Shown here piece by piece: positions 19,165-27,504 of a stretch of 33,531 nt of DNA. Numbering within the stretch: the stretch's first letter is position 1; the number at the start of each line of letters is the position of its first letter. The position numbers and the translations under genes are program-made. The stretch spans positions 1 to 33,531 of the forward strand of contig DASVWD010000013.1 in assembly GCA_036389795.1 (NCBI GenBank), in the 5' to 3' direction. The notes below the pieces were generated by a model that had not been told where the DNA came from, searched no databases, and worked only from the letters and a program-made list of their open reading frames with translations. The DNA is from Longimicrobium sp. Its GTDB lineage: Bacteria; Gemmatimonadota; Gemmatimonadetes; Longimicrobiales; Longimicrobiaceae.

Positions 19165-19467
19165 TCACCCGACCGGTGACGGGACGCCCTCCACCAGGAT
19201 CATGTGGGCGCCGGCGATGGCCTGGCGCAGCGCCTTCGCCTCGGCGTACTCGGGGGAGCTCCACCACGCGCGCGCCCGCTCGGCGGTGGGGAACTCGAGC
19301 ACCACGAGCCGCCGCGGGCGCCAGGAGCCCTCCAGCTGCTCCACCGGCGCGCCGCGCACCAGGTAGCGCCCGCCGTACGCCGCGATCGAGGGCGGCGCCA
19401 GGCGTTTGTACTCCTCGTAGCGCTCGGCGTCGTGCACGTCGATGTCGACCAGGATGTACGCCGGCAT
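19165..19467 (-). CDS. DUF1330 family protein
   Basis: A 100-residue cytosolic protein of the dimeric ferredoxin-like DUF1330 family, seen from MPAYILVDIDVHD, YGGRYLVRGAPVEQLEGSW and VVLEFPTAERARAWWSSPEY. No catalytic role is established for the family. The ATG at 19467 is the family start; a longer open frame upstream overlaps DUF4037. It lies 28 bases after the DUF4037 stop and 24 bases before the methyltransferase gene. Confidence 0.92.
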   Translation of the reverse strand: MPAYILVDIDVHDAERYEEYKRLAPPSIAAYGGRYLVRGAPVEQLEGSWRPRRLVVLEFPTAERARAWWSSPEYAEAKALRQAIAGAHMILVEGVPSPVG

Positions 19468-19495
19468 CTTCGTCTTCTCCCGTCGAAATCCCTGA

Positions 19496-20593
19496 TCAGG
19501 TGCGATAGATGGCCGTGAGCGCCCGCATGCCGCCGACGTCTTCCGCGACGTCGGTGGAGTCGGCGAACTGGTCCACGGCGCCGTAAGCGGGGAGCGCGCG
19601 CAGGCGCTCGGAGCGGATGGCCCCGCGCAGCGCCTCGGCGAAGCGGTCCGCGTGCGGCACAAGGTAGGGCCGCCCGTGGAACGGGGCCATGCGCGCCTCC
19701 AGCGGCGCGGTCACCCCCAGCGCGTTGTGCATCTCGCCCGCGTGCAGGTACGCCGGCCCGAGCGCGGCCTCGCGCGCCTTCCAGCCGCCCGCGTCCAGCA
19801 CCGCGTGGAAGACGGGCGTGAGCCGCGGCGCGCAGGCCAGGCGGGCGAAGGCGCTGCCGAACCACTTCCAGTAAGGAGCGTACTCGCGCTCGGCCAGGAA
19901 GCAGAGGCGCATCAGCTCGATCACCTGCCGCGCGGCCACCAGCCGGGAGCCCAGCTCGTCGCCCGCGTCGCCGGCGCGGGCGGCGAAGGCTTCCTCCTGG
20001 GCCACGCGCACCCACTGGCAGGCCATGCGGTAGAGCCACACGTCGCGCGGGTACCAGCGCAGCCGCTCGCGCACGGCCTCCAGGCCGATGCGGTCGTGGA
20101 AGAGCCGGCCCGCGCGCACGGTGCCGAGCCGCTGCGAGGGGATCGCCAGCCAGTCGAGCTCGCCGACCTCCCGCGTGGCGTCGACGCCCAGGTACTCGGC
20201 CGTGAAGCGCGCCGGGGTGGTGACGGTGACGCCGTGCGCGATCGGGCGGCGGTCGGTGAACGCGATGAGGCCGCCGTCGAAGCCGGGCCGGTCGAAGTGG
20301 GTGGGGTAGCCGTCGACGGTGAACGGCAGCTCCTCGCCCATCAGCGCCAGGATGGCATCCGCGTGCGCCCGGTAGTCGTCCTCGCCGAGGAAGAGCGTGA
20401 GCCGGGCGCCCCAGTGGTGGTCGCGCGACTGGGCGGTGTCGAAGCCCAGGACGTCGGAGCCGCGGTCGAGGCGCCCCGCCGCGTACGCGAGCCCCGGGAA
20501 GCGCTCGGCCAGGAGCGGGCGGACGGCGGCGTGGAAGAAGCGCTCGGAGAGCCGGAGGCCGGGGACGAACGGCGGGAGGGGGTCGAGGGGCAT
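19496..20593 (-). CDS. DUF4037 protein (nucleotidyltransferase-like)
   Basis: A 365-residue cytosolic protein. Residues 20-75 carry a nucleotidyltransferase-like beginning, with GSDVLGFDTAQSRDHHWG, in which the Gly-Ser and Asp/His residues stand where such folds bind nucleotide and metal. The C-terminal part (about 200-320) is the helical DUF4037 domain (YPRDVWLYRMACQWVRVAQEE, then PYWKWFGSAFARL). The substrate is unknown; antibiotic or nucleotide modification has been suggested for related folds. It heads the operon with DUF1330 and the methyltransferase. Confidence 0.85.
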   Translation of the reverse strand: MPLDPLPPFVPGLRLSERFFHAAVRPLLAERFPGLAYAAGRLDRGSDVLGFDTAQSRDHHWGARLTLFLGEDDYRAHADAILALMGEELPFTVDGYPTHFDRPGFDGGLIAFTDRRPIAHGVTVTTPARFTAEYLGVDATREVGELDWLAIPSQRLGTVRAGRLFHDRIGLEAVRERLRWYPRDVWLYRMACQWVRVAQEEAFAARAGDAGDELGSRLVAARQVIELMRLCFLAEREYAPYWKWFGSAFARLACAPRLTPVFHAVLDAGGWKAREAALGPAYLHAGEMHNALGVTAPLEARMAPFHGRPYLVPHADRFAEALRGAIRSERLRALPAYGAVDQFADSTDVAEDVGGMRALTAIYRT

Positions 20594-20632
20594 CGGTCTG
20601 CGGAGGCGGGTCCGGGGCGTCGGGGGAATCGG

Positions 20633-20680
20633 GCGGGTGAGCCCGCGGCGACAACGGCGAAAAGCCCGCCCGCGCGGGCT
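20633..20680. repeat. Twin-hairpin repeat, family B, copy 2
   Basis: Hairpin 1 is GCGGG (20633-20637) with CCCGC (20642-20646). The linker reads GCGGCGACAACGGCGAAA. Hairpin 2 is AGCCCGC (20663-20669) with GCGGGCT (20674-20680). Compared with 15555-15609 the linker is conserved and both stems differ while still pairing. A partial relative (hairpin 1 plus GCGGCAG) lies at 23134-23153. Confidence 0.8.
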
Positions 20681-20730
20681 CGTTCGGCCCGGAGGTCAGC
20701 TCGTGGCCGGCGGCCGGCGCTCGTCCACGC

Positions 20731-21330
20731 TCAGGTGGCCTCGCCCTCGCCGAAGCCCTCGTTCATGCACTGGACGCCGCCGGGGGGGAGGGGGACGAAG
20801 CGGCGGCCCTCCACGTCCACGCGCCAGGCGTGGCGGACCCGGGTGAGGATGGCGGCCTCCTCGTAGGCGACCACCGCGACGGTGTTGTCGTCGCCGCCGC
20901 CGCTCGCGTCACCCACGGCGCACTGGGGGCCCAGGATTACCGTGTCGCCCTGGGCCAGGGGCGGTATGCGCTGGACGGCCAGCACTTCAAGGGAGGGGCG
21001 CCCCTGCGCGTCGTGCCCGGTGGTGCGCGCCAGCCAGAGCATGTCCCCGGCGGCGTCGCGCCGGTGGTCGACCGTGTAGTCCATCGACTTCTGCGGCTCG
21101 ACCACGTACCCGCCCAGCATCCGCACCCCCGCGGGCCCGGGCGGAATCCGCAGGCCCACGTACGACGGCGGCGTGTCGACGGCCGCGGGCGCGCCCCGCG
21201 GCGCCGGCGAGGCCGCGGCCGGGGTGTCGGCCCGGGCCGTGGAGGCCGCGGGCGGATCGTCGGGCTCGGACCGGGCGCACGCCGCGAGCGCGAGGAACAG
21301 CAGGGCGGCGGTGGTGCGATGGATCGCCAT
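20731..21330 (-). CDS. Hypothetical lipoprotein
   Basis: A 199-residue protein of no recognised family. Signal peptide MAIHRTTAALLFLALAAC has a lipobox at Cys18. A low-complexity Ala/Pro/Thr/Asp linker runs to about residue 55. The rest is a single globular domain (GLRIPPGPAGVRMLGGYVV, then DMLWLARTTGHDAQGRPSLEV, and QCAVGD with a second Cys near the end). It follows the amidase gene by 56 bases on the same strand and may be co-transcribed. Confidence 0.82.
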   Translation of the reverse strand: MAIHRTTAALLFLALAACARSEPDDPPAASTARADTPAAASPAPRGAPAAVDTPPSYVGLRIPPGPAGVRMLGGYVVEPQKSMDYTVDHRRDAAGDMLWLARTTGHDAQGRPSLEVLAVQRIPPLAQGDTVILGPQCAVGDASGGGDDNTVAVVAYEEAAILTRVRHAWRVDVEGRRFVPLPPGGVQCMNEGFGEGEAT

Positions 21331-21386
21331 TGCACTCAACCTGTCACGGAGTCGGGGGAGGGCGGCTTCGGTCGTTCCTCCCGGTC

Positions 21387-23048
21387 TCACCCCCTGCGCG
21401 CCGGGTCGTCGCTCCCCAGGTCGGCGGTGGGGAGGAAGCGCGGGGGGCGGCGGGCCTTCGTGGCCTGCTCGAAGGCGTAGGCGACCCGGATCAGCGTGGG
21501 CTCGGACCAAGCGGCGCCGAAGAAGGAGACGCCGACCGGGAGCCCGTGCACGAAGCCGGCGGGGACGGTGACGTGCGGATAGCCGGCCACGGCGGCGGCG
21601 CTGGAGGTGCCGCCCGTGTAGTGGTCGCCGTTCACCAGGTCGGTCATCCACGGGGTGCCGCCGGTGGGGGCCACCAGCGCGTCCAGCCGGTGCCGGCGCA
21701 GCACGGCGTCGATCCCCTCGGCGCGCGAGAGGCGGTGGTTCTTCGCCAGCGCGTCGCGGTACTCGCGGCTGGTGAGCGGGCCCTTCTCCTGCGCCTGGAG
21801 GAAGAGCTCCTGCCCGAAGTACGGCATCTCGCGCTCGCGGTTGCGCTCGTTGAAGTCGATCAGGTCCTTGAGCGTGCGCGGGACGTTGGGGCCGCGCCCG
21901 GCCAGGTAGGCGTTCAGGTCGGCCTTGAACTCGTAGAGGAGCACCTCGAACTCGCTGGCGTCGAACTGCCCGGCGGTGGAGATCTCGACCGGGTCGACCA
22001 GGACGGCGCCCTGCCGCTTCATCGCCTCCAGCGAGTCGTTGAAGACGCGCTCGACCCTGTCGCTCACGCCGCTCCCCTTGCGCAGCACGCCCAGGCGCGC
22101 GCCGCGCAATCCGTTGGGGTCGAGGAAGACGGTGTAGTCGGCGCGCGCGCGGCTCCGGCTGGCGGCGGTCGCCTGGTCGGCCGGGTCGATGCCGGCCAGG
22201 GCGCCCAGCAGGAACGCGGCGTCGGACACGGTGCGCGTCATGGGGCCGGCGGTGTCCTGGCTGTGGGCGATGGGGATGATCCCGGTGCGGCTCACCAGCC
22301 CCAGCGTGGGCTTGATCCCCACGACGCCGTTGGCCGAGGCGGGGCAGACGATCGACCCGTCGGTCTCGGTGCCGACGGCGACGGCCGCCAGGTTGGCGGA
22401 GACGGCCACGCCCGAGCCGGAGCTGGAGCCGCACGGGTTGCGGTCCAGCGCGTACGGGTTGCGGGTCTGCCCGCCCCGCCCGCTCCAGCCGCTGGTGGAG
22501 CGGGTGGAGCGGGTGGAGCGGAAGTTGGCCCACTCGCTCAGGTTGGTCTTCCCCAGGATCACCGCCCCGGCGGCCCGGAGCCGCGCGGCGATGAAGGCGT
22601 CGCGCGGCGCGGGGTGCTCGGCCAGGGCCAGCGAGCCGGCGCTGGTGCGCATGCGGTCGCCGGTGTCGACGTTGTCCTTGAGCAGCACGGGGATGCCGTG
22701 CAGCGGCCCCCGGACGCGCCCCTCCCGGCGCTCGCGGTCGAGCTGCCGGGCGATGTCGAGCGCGTCGGGGTTCAGCTCGATGATGGAGTGGAGCGCGGGC
22801 CCCCTGCGGTCGACTTCCTCGATGCGCTCCAGGTACTGCTCGGCGATGCGCTGCGCGGTGAGCCGGCCGGACCGCATCGCGTCGCGCAGCTCGGCGACGG
22901 TGGTCTCTTCGAGCTCGAAGTCGGGCGGGGCCGCCGGAGGCGCCGGCGCCGGCTCGGCGACCTCGGCGCCGCCGGGGAGCCCCGCGCCCGCGGCGACCGC
23001 CGCCAGGCCGCCGGCCACGCTCTGCTGCAGGAAGGTGCGTCGGTCCAT
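21387..23048 (-). CDS. Amidase-signature family hydrolase, Tat-exported
   Basis: A 553-residue enzyme cleaving amide bonds. The N-terminus has a twin-arginine signal (MDRRTFLQQ, then a Gly/Ala-rich hydrophobic stretch), so export after folding is likely. The Ser-cisSer-Lys triad is Lys124 (PVLLKDNVD), Ser208 (PCGSSSGSG) and Ser232 (GTETDGSI); the 24-residue spacing of the two serines matches the family. The closest general type is the extracytoplasmic amidase or Glu-tRNA amidotransferase A-like group, but Tat export argues against the tRNA role. A 9-base triple repeat inside the gene encodes RST three times at about residues 177-185. Confidence 0.93.
   Translation of the reverse strand: MDRRTFLQQSVAGGLAAVAAGAGLPGGAEVAEPAPAPPAAPPDFELEETTVAELRDAMRSGRLTAQRIAEQYLERIEEVDRRGPALHSIIELNPDALDIARQLDRERREGRVRGPLHGIPVLLKDNVDTGDRMRTSAGSLALAEHPAPRDAFIAARLRAAGAVILGKTNLSEWANFRSTRSTRSTSGWSGRGGQTRNPYALDRNPCGSSSGSGVAVSANLAAVAVGTETDGSIVCPASANGVVGIKPTLGLVSRTGIIPIAHSQDTAGPMTRTVSDAAFLLGALAGIDPADQATAASRSRARADYTVFLDPNGLRGARLGVLRKGSGVSDRVERVFNDSLEAMKRQGAVLVDPVEISTAGQFDASEFEVLLYEFKADLNAYLAGRGPNVPRTLKDLIDFNERNREREMPYFGQELFLQAQEKGPLTSREYRDALAKNHRLSRAEGIDAVLRRHRLDALVAPTGGTPWMTDLVNGDHYTGGTSSAAAVAGYPHVTVPAGFVHGLPVGVSFFGAAWSEPTLIRVAYAFEQATKARRPPRFLPTADLGSDDPARRG
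22494..22520. repeat. In-gene 9-base triple repeat
   Basis: Three perfect copies of GGTGGAGCG lie inside the amidase gene, keeping frame and encoding RST repeats on the minus strand. They fall on a loop between the Lys and cis-Ser motifs. This is a slippage-prone site that can change length by three residues without frameshift. Confidence 0.8.
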
Positions 23049-23108
23049 GGTACTCCAGGGGGTGCTCCAGAGGTGCTCGATTGGAGATGGACCGGAGAAT
23101 ACGAAGGG

Positions 23109-23128
23109 GTTTCGCGGGAGGCCAGGGG
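23109..23128 (+). repeat. 20-bp direct repeat, left copy
   Basis: GTTTCGCGGGAGGCCAGGGG occurs here and exactly again at 23771-23790. The two copies bracket about 640 bp that contains only the small Cys-containing precursor gene. Flanking bases outside the 20-mer differ. Confidence 0.85.
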
Positions 23129-23216
23129 GTTGGGGCGGCTGAAGCCGCGGCAGACGCGCGCCGCGCGTTCAGACCCCGTCACCATCCAGACCCAGTGTAC
23201 AAACGTTTCACGCCTC

Positions 23217-23245
23217 TTGTAATTGAATTCCTGGACGACTATGCT
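23217..23245 (+). promoter_or_regulatory. Possible promoter of the 69-aa precursor gene
   Basis: TTGTAA (23217-23222), 17 bases, then TATGCT (23240-23245), in AT-rich DNA unlike the surroundings. The -10 hexamer is the same as that before the ATPase gene. This predicts a leader of about 40 bases before the ATG at 23292. Confidence 0.6.
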
Positions 23246-23291
23246 TCGCCACAGATCTCCTTTCCTCCCCAAAGCTTCCGAGGTGACGCTG

Positions 23292-23501
23292 ATGAAAAAG
23301 ATTCGGCTGGATCCCGAGAATCTTCGTGTTGAATCGTATGTCGTCAACGACGAAGACAGGTTGCGGCCCGGAACAGTTTTCGGCCACAGTGAGGGCGAGT
23401 CGATCGTTACCTGTAAGAGTTGTGATTTCAGTGGGTGCGACCGGACCTGCGTCAAGACTTGCTACGATTGCGAGCCGGTGCCCACCGCGATGACCGTGTA
23501 G
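23292..23501 (+). CDS. Candidate RiPP precursor (pinensin-type leader)
   Basis: A 69-residue peptide. The ATG at 23292 has GAGGTGA upstream. The leader MKKIRLDPENLRVESY is followed by a GTV motif, then a core with six Cys: SIVTCKSC, FSGC, DRTC, VKTC and YDC. Four of the six are directly preceded by Thr or Ser. The leader aligns with the 24-Cys peptide encoded at 18359-18033. Lanthipeptide-like modification is inferred; no modification or export gene is present within the window. Base composition is lower in GC than the flanks, and 20-bp direct repeats bracket the gene. Confidence 0.85.
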   Translation: MKKIRLDPENLRVESYVVNDEDRLRPGTVFGHSEGESIVTCKSCDFSGCDRTCVKTCYDCEPVPTAMTV

Positions 23502-23770
23502 TTCCCAGTCTCGGCACCATGAGCAGAGCGTAGCACGCGGTACCGGGGTGGTGGGACCCCGCTGATGGCCCGGACCACCTGCACCGGGACGGGGCTTCAG
23601 TGAGCCACTGGAAGAATTGACGCGGGCAGGGGGATGGTCGGCCTGGCCGCGTCCTCAATCACGCCCGAGTTCGGCCGACCCGCGGACTTCCCGCGGGCCG
23701 GCCGGTTTTCGTCCGCCGGACAGACCTGGGAAGCGGATTGCCGCTCCGGTCGCGCCCGGGCCGGGGAGGC

Positions 23771-23790
23771 GTTTCGCGGGAGGCCAGGGG
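23771..23790 (+). repeat. 20-bp direct repeat, right copy
   Basis: An exact match to 23109-23128, same orientation, in the non-coding stretch after the precursor gene. Confidence 0.85.
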
Positions 23791-23933
23791 CGAGAGGCCT
23801 GGGTCTCGCGGCCGGATCCGCGACCGCCTGTGCTGCGCTCCGCACCCGGTTGGGAAGGACTCCAGCGACAAACCTCGAGGAAGCGGGAACCGACGGCGTC
23901 GCATACGATGCGGACCCCCGGGATCACAAAGAG

Positions 23934-23959
23934 CCCCTCCCCCGACGCCTGGGGAGGGG
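23934..23959. repeat. Hairpin CCCCTCCCC / GGGGAGGGG
   Basis: A 9-bp perfect stem with 8-base loop, similar to the hairpin at 6800-6823. It is over 110 bp from the nearest gene end. No T-run is present. Confidence 0.55.
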
Positions 23960-24076
23960 TTCGTGCCTGGGAGCCACGAGGGGATGAGACGGCGTGGCGA
24001 TGCGGCCCCGTGCGCCGCGTCGGCGCGGCAGCCCCCGGGCGCGGACGGCTGGAGCCCCGGCAATCGCGGCGCGCAG

Positions 24077-24592
24077 TCAGGCCGGGAGGTCCTTCCGCAG
24101 GTGCAGGACGAGGTTGTCGTCGGCCACCACGGTCTCGCCGCCCTGGATGATCCGGTCGAGGTAGCTGACGCCGAGCCCGTCGGGCACGTAGCCGCGCCGC
24201 ACGTACAGGCGCTGGGCCGCGCCGTAGTCCGCGTACACCCCGACGCCGATCCCCACGACCGGGGAGCGCGCGCCCGCCAGCCGCTCGGCCTCGTCGAGCA
24301 GCAGGGTGGCGATCCCCCGGCGCCGGAACCGGGGGAGCACGTTGAGGTCCTGGATCTCGGGAATCCGCTCCTCCCGGAACGGCGGGTACTTCGGCTCCCA
24401 GACCACGGTGGCGTATCCGCAGACCTCGCCGCCGCACCACGCGACCAGCACCACGCGCCGCTCGGCGGCCTGCTCGCCGAGGTAGCGCTCGTACTGCTGC
24501 CGGGGCTTCGGCCACCCGGCGGCGGCGAAGGCGGACACGATCGGCTCGATGTCGTCCGCCGCGAGCCCGCGCACCTGGACGGGCGGCTGCAT
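24077..24592 (-). CDS. GNAT-family N-acetyltransferase
   Basis: A 171-residue cytosolic acetyltransferase. The acetyl-CoA binding motif is LPRFRRRGIATLLLDEAE at about residues 85-102 (Arg-x-x-Gly-x-Ala), preceded by the strand EIQDLNVL and followed by YADYGAAQRLYVRRGYVPDG, the usual end of the GNAT core. The acceptor is unknown. It starts 11 bases after the amidohydrolase stop on the same strand, so the two form an operon. Confidence 0.92.
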   Translation of the reverse strand: MQPPVQVRGLAADDIEPIVSAFAAAGWPKPRQQYERYLGEQAAERRVVLVAWCGGEVCGYATVVWEPKYPPFREERIPEIQDLNVLPRFRRRGIATLLLDEAERLAGARSPVVGIGVGVYADYGAAQRLYVRRGYVPDGLGVSYLDRIIQGGETVVADDNLVLHLRKDLPA

Positions 24593-24603
24593 CCGCCCGC
24601 CGG

Positions 24604-25929
24604 TCAGTTGCCCGGGGCCGTGCGGTAGCGGGCGGCGATCTGCTCCAGGCGGGCGTCGATCGCGGACTTCGGGAGCCAGCGGCCGCGCACCATCACCCCG
24701 GCGATGCGGCTGACGTTGCGGACGTCCGCCAGCGGGTCGGCGTCGAGGAGCACCAGGTCGGCGCGCTGGCCGGGGGCGATGGTGCCGACGCGGTCCTGGT
24801 TCTTGAAGTACTCGCCCACGTTGCGCGTGCCGGTCACCAGGATCTCGTACGGCGACATCCCGGCGGCGGCCATGCGCGTGAGCTCGCGGTGCAGCGAGAA
24901 GCCGGGGACGCTGAACTGCTGCGGCGCGTCGGTGCCCATCAGGATGCGGGCGCCCCCCTCGTGCAGCGCCCGCAGCACGCGCATGCGGTGGTCGATCACC
25001 CGCGCGCTGAGGATGGGATCGAACTGCGGGCTGGCCATCCGCTGCCGGAAGGCGTTGGTCCACGCCTGCACCTGCTGCGGCGGCACGTAGCGCAGCTCGG
25101 GGTAGGCCACCAGGCTGTCCAGGCTGGCCGTGCCGAAGAGCACCTCCCAGAGCGCCATGGTGGGCACCACCCACGCCCCGGCCTCGCGGGTGCGGCGGAC
25201 GATGTCGGCCAGGGCCGCGGGGTCGATCTCGCCCTGGAGGCCGTTCAGGTGCTCGACGTAGCCGTCGATGTGGTCGAAGGTCTCCTGCCCCATCTCGATG
25301 GCGTGCAGCAGCCCCACGTCTTTGGGGACGTGCCCGCCGAAGCGCATCCCCACCTCGCGGGCGGTGCGCGCCATGGCGTCGTACTCGTCGCGGGTGAGGC
25401 CCGGGTGCACCTTGAGCAGGTCCCACCCTTCCTGCTTCTGCTGGCGCACCATCTGGACGGCCTGCTCGGGGGAGCTCACCGACTGTCCGTTGAAGGAGGG
25501 GCCGGCCAGGTACAGGTTGGGCGACCAGATCTCGCCCCGCAGCGCGCGCTCGCGCAGCAGGAGCTGGTTGGGCGCGCCCAGCATCCCCCGCACGGTGGTG
25601 ATGCCGTTGGCCAGGTACAGGAAGAGCGTGGCCTCGGTGTACTCGGGCGGGGCGTTGGGCGGGGGGACGTGGCCGTGCATCTCGGCCAGGCCGGGGATCA
25701 GCCACTTGCCGCGCCCGTCCACCACCCGCGCGCCGGCCGGGACGCGCACGCTGTTGCCGCCGCCCACCTCGGCGATGCGGCCGTCGTGCACCACCACCGT
25801 CTGCCCGGGGACGGCGCGCTCGCGGTCCATGGGGACGACGGTGACGTTCACGAAGGCGGTGACGGGGGTCGTGTCCACCTGCGCGGCGGGCGCGCACGCG
25901 GCGGCGAAGAGGGCGAGGGCGGTGAGCAT
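24604..25929 (-). CDS. Metal-dependent amidohydrolase lipoprotein
   Basis: A 441-residue amidohydrolase-superfamily enzyme of the imidazolonepropionase-related group. The signal peptide has the lipobox FAAAC (Cys12), so it is probably periplasmic and lipid-anchored. Metal ligands are visible: His85 and His87 (AEMHGHV), a candidate carboxylated Lys in LLKVHPG, His in FGGHVP, His in FDHIDG and Asp in LMGTDAP. A C-terminal strand segment GQRADLVLLDADPLADVRN is typical of the family. Substrates of such proteins include cyclic amides and dipeptides; none can be picked here. It is followed by a GNAT gene in the same operon. Confidence 0.92.
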   Translation of the reverse strand: MLTALALFAAACAPAAQVDTTPVTAFVNVTVVPMDRERAVPGQTVVVHDGRIAEVGGGNSVRVPAGARVVDGRGKWLIPGLAEMHGHVPPPNAPPEYTEATLFLYLANGITTVRGMLGAPNQLLLRERALRGEIWSPNLYLAGPSFNGQSVSSPEQAVQMVRQQKQEGWDLLKVHPGLTRDEYDAMARTAREVGMRFGGHVPKDVGLLHAIEMGQETFDHIDGYVEHLNGLQGEIDPAALADIVRRTREAGAWVVPTMALWEVLFGTASLDSLVAYPELRYVPPQQVQAWTNAFRQRMASPQFDPILSARVIDHRMRVLRALHEGGARILMGTDAPQQFSVPGFSLHRELTRMAAAGMSPYEILVTGTRNVGEYFKNQDRVGTIAPGQRADLVLLDADPLADVRNVSRIAGVMVRGRWLPKSAIDARLEQIAARYRTAPGN

Positions 25930-26412
25930 GGCGCGTCGGCTCTCTAGGGTCGTCGGGGGATGCGGGGTCGGGATGCGCCTTCAGTCTTCCGCCGCGGGGC
26001 GCGAAGCGCAAGCGCGGAGGAGCGAAACGGGTGCGGCGGGGGCGTGAAGCGTGGAAGGGCGGGACGAGTGGTGCCGTCGATCGCGTAGTTCCACCTGCAT
26101 GGCGGCGATCCAGTGGATGGACGCTCCTCCGTGCCGGCCGTCGTGCCGGAGTGCCGGGCACGGTCGGCGCAGCGCTCCCGGTCCAGGAGCTACCGTCCTG
26201 CATCGTGTCGTGCGCGGGATCGAGGCGGTATATTCGACGCGTCTGGAGGCCGGCATCAGGTCAGGCGTCTCACGGTCGGCGTTCTTGCCCCGGGCGGCGC
26301 TGGCAGTAAGCCTCGAAGGGTCTGCTTCCGGCACAGGAGCTGGGTGAGCATCGCTGGAGACAGGTCGTCTGGTGCGTCGCCCACGTTCTCACCCGCGCTC
26401 CCTTTCGCGAGA
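25930..26412. other. Divergent intergenic region
   Basis: 483 bp between the minus-strand amidohydrolase and the plus-strand DUF6090 gene. A TATATT sequence at 26229-26234 could be a -10 box for the plus-strand gene, but no matching -35 was found. Frames across the region look non-coding. Confidence 0.4.
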
Positions 26413-27315
26413 ATGGCTTCCTCGGCCCCTCCTCCCGCCGACCCGACACGACCGGACGGTGAGGGCGAGACTGCTTCCTGGCAGCCGGTCCAGCGAGCCC
26501 GCGCTGAATCCGGCGTTCTCCGCTTCGCGGCGTGGCCGAACTTCTCCGTGAAGGGGTGGACATCGGCGATCCGCGAGCTTGCGATCATCGTCACAGGTGT
26601 GCTGATCGCGCTCTGGGTCAGCAACTGGAACGCGCGCCGCACCGACGCCAGGCTCGAGCGCGAGTACGTTTCTCGCCTCGCGGAGGATCTACGGTCGGAC
26701 ACGTCGATGTTCCGGCAGACGCTGCAGATGGCGGACAGCAAGTTGGAATACCTTCGCGTTCTGGGCCCACCGCTGCGGACTCCCGCCACCGAGATCACCG
26801 ACACCCTACGTTTCCTGATAGCGATCGCCAGAAGCGCGAACCTGTCCTGGTCCAACCCGCCCGTGCGCAGCACCACCTTCGAGGAGCTGGAAACCACGGG
26901 CTACCTCCGGCTGATATCGGATCCACGCCTCCGCGCACGCATCACCGACTACTACTTCGTGGCAGCGAACGAGGACAGCCGCATCGAGAAGCGCCGGACC
27001 GGATACGGCGCGGTAAGCTATCAACTGGTGCCCCACCTGACCTACGGCATGCTCGGGATGCAGGAAAGGCCCGGCTCCCGGATCGATGAAGACTCCGAAG
27101 CCCTGCGGGCACTCTCCAGCGCGGAGCGAAAGGGCCTTGTCGAGCGCGCCCGCGCCTCCCGGCTGCGTGATCTCGTACAGGCGGAGGAGAACTTCGGGCG
27201 CTTTTACGGCCGGAGCCGGGTAGAGCTGCAGAGAAGAGCGGTCGCGCTGCTCGAGGATATCGAGCAAGAGCTCGGGGGCAGCCATCCTGTACGGAAAGGC
27301 GCGGCAGGTCGCTAG
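26413..27315 (+). CDS. DUF6090 family membrane protein
   Basis: A 300-residue protein. Residues 1-50 are cytosolic and low in structure. One membrane helix at about 53-71 (IRELAIIVTGVLIALWVSNW) ends in the W-N-x-x-R motif, followed by an E-x-E-Y-x-x-x-L stretch; this start of a long helical domain is characteristic of DUF6090. The rest is mostly helical with many charged residues and no catalytic motif. The ATG at 26413 is picked because upstream frame is unlike protein; it lacks a strong ribosome binding site. Its function is unknown. The transcript ends at a bidirectional terminator. Confidence 0.78.
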   Translation: MASSAPPPADPTRPDGEGETASWQPVQRARAESGVLRFAAWPNFSVKGWTSAIRELAIIVTGVLIALWVSNWNARRTDARLEREYVSRLAEDLRSDTSMFRQTLQMADSKLEYLRVLGPPLRTPATEITDTLRFLIAIARSANLSWSNPPVRSTTFEELETTGYLRLISDPRLRARITDYYFVAANEDSRIEKRRTGYGAVSYQLVPHLTYGMLGMQERPGSRIDEDSEALRALSSAERKGLVERARASRLRDLVQAEENFGRFYGRSRVELQRRAVALLEDIEQELGGSHPVRKGAAGR

Positions 27316-27442
27316 GCGCGACGATCTGCGACCTTGCATGCGCGGGAACGTACGTGGTCTCGCCGGCCCGCGCCCCGACCGCGGATGCAGGCGGCGCGGG
27401 GCGTCTGGTGATCCCAGGTCCGTCGCGGCCGGCGTGATTGCA

Positions 27443-27478
27443 AAAGAGGCGGACGACCGGCCGGTCGTCCGCCTCTTT
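27443..27478. terminator. Bidirectional terminator (36-bp perfect palindrome)
   Basis: An uninterrupted palindrome with 18 bases per arm, starting AAAGAGGCGG and ending CCGCCTCTTT. It lies between the convergent DUF6090 (ends 27315) and glycogen phosphorylase (ends 27505) genes. The A and T ends give a U-tail on both strands. Confidence 0.88.
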
Positions 27479-27504
27479 CTTCCGATCCCCGATCCCCCGA
27501 GCGG

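Larger units (their letters stand above)
23502..24076. other. Long intergenic region with repeats
   Basis: 575 bp without a credible gene. It contains the right 20-bp direct repeat (23771-23790), a 9-bp hairpin CCCCTCCCC/GGGGAGGGG (23934-23942 with 23951-23959) and, near 24046-24066, a degraded hairpin resembling family B. Open frames here have no ribosome binding site or recognisable sequence. Confidence 0.5.

Noticed and set aside
23655-24515. A 286-residue minus-strand frame across the 23.7-24.5 kb spacer
   Set aside because: It overlaps the GNAT gene in another frame and has Arg/Pro-rich shadow composition, with no ribosome binding site.
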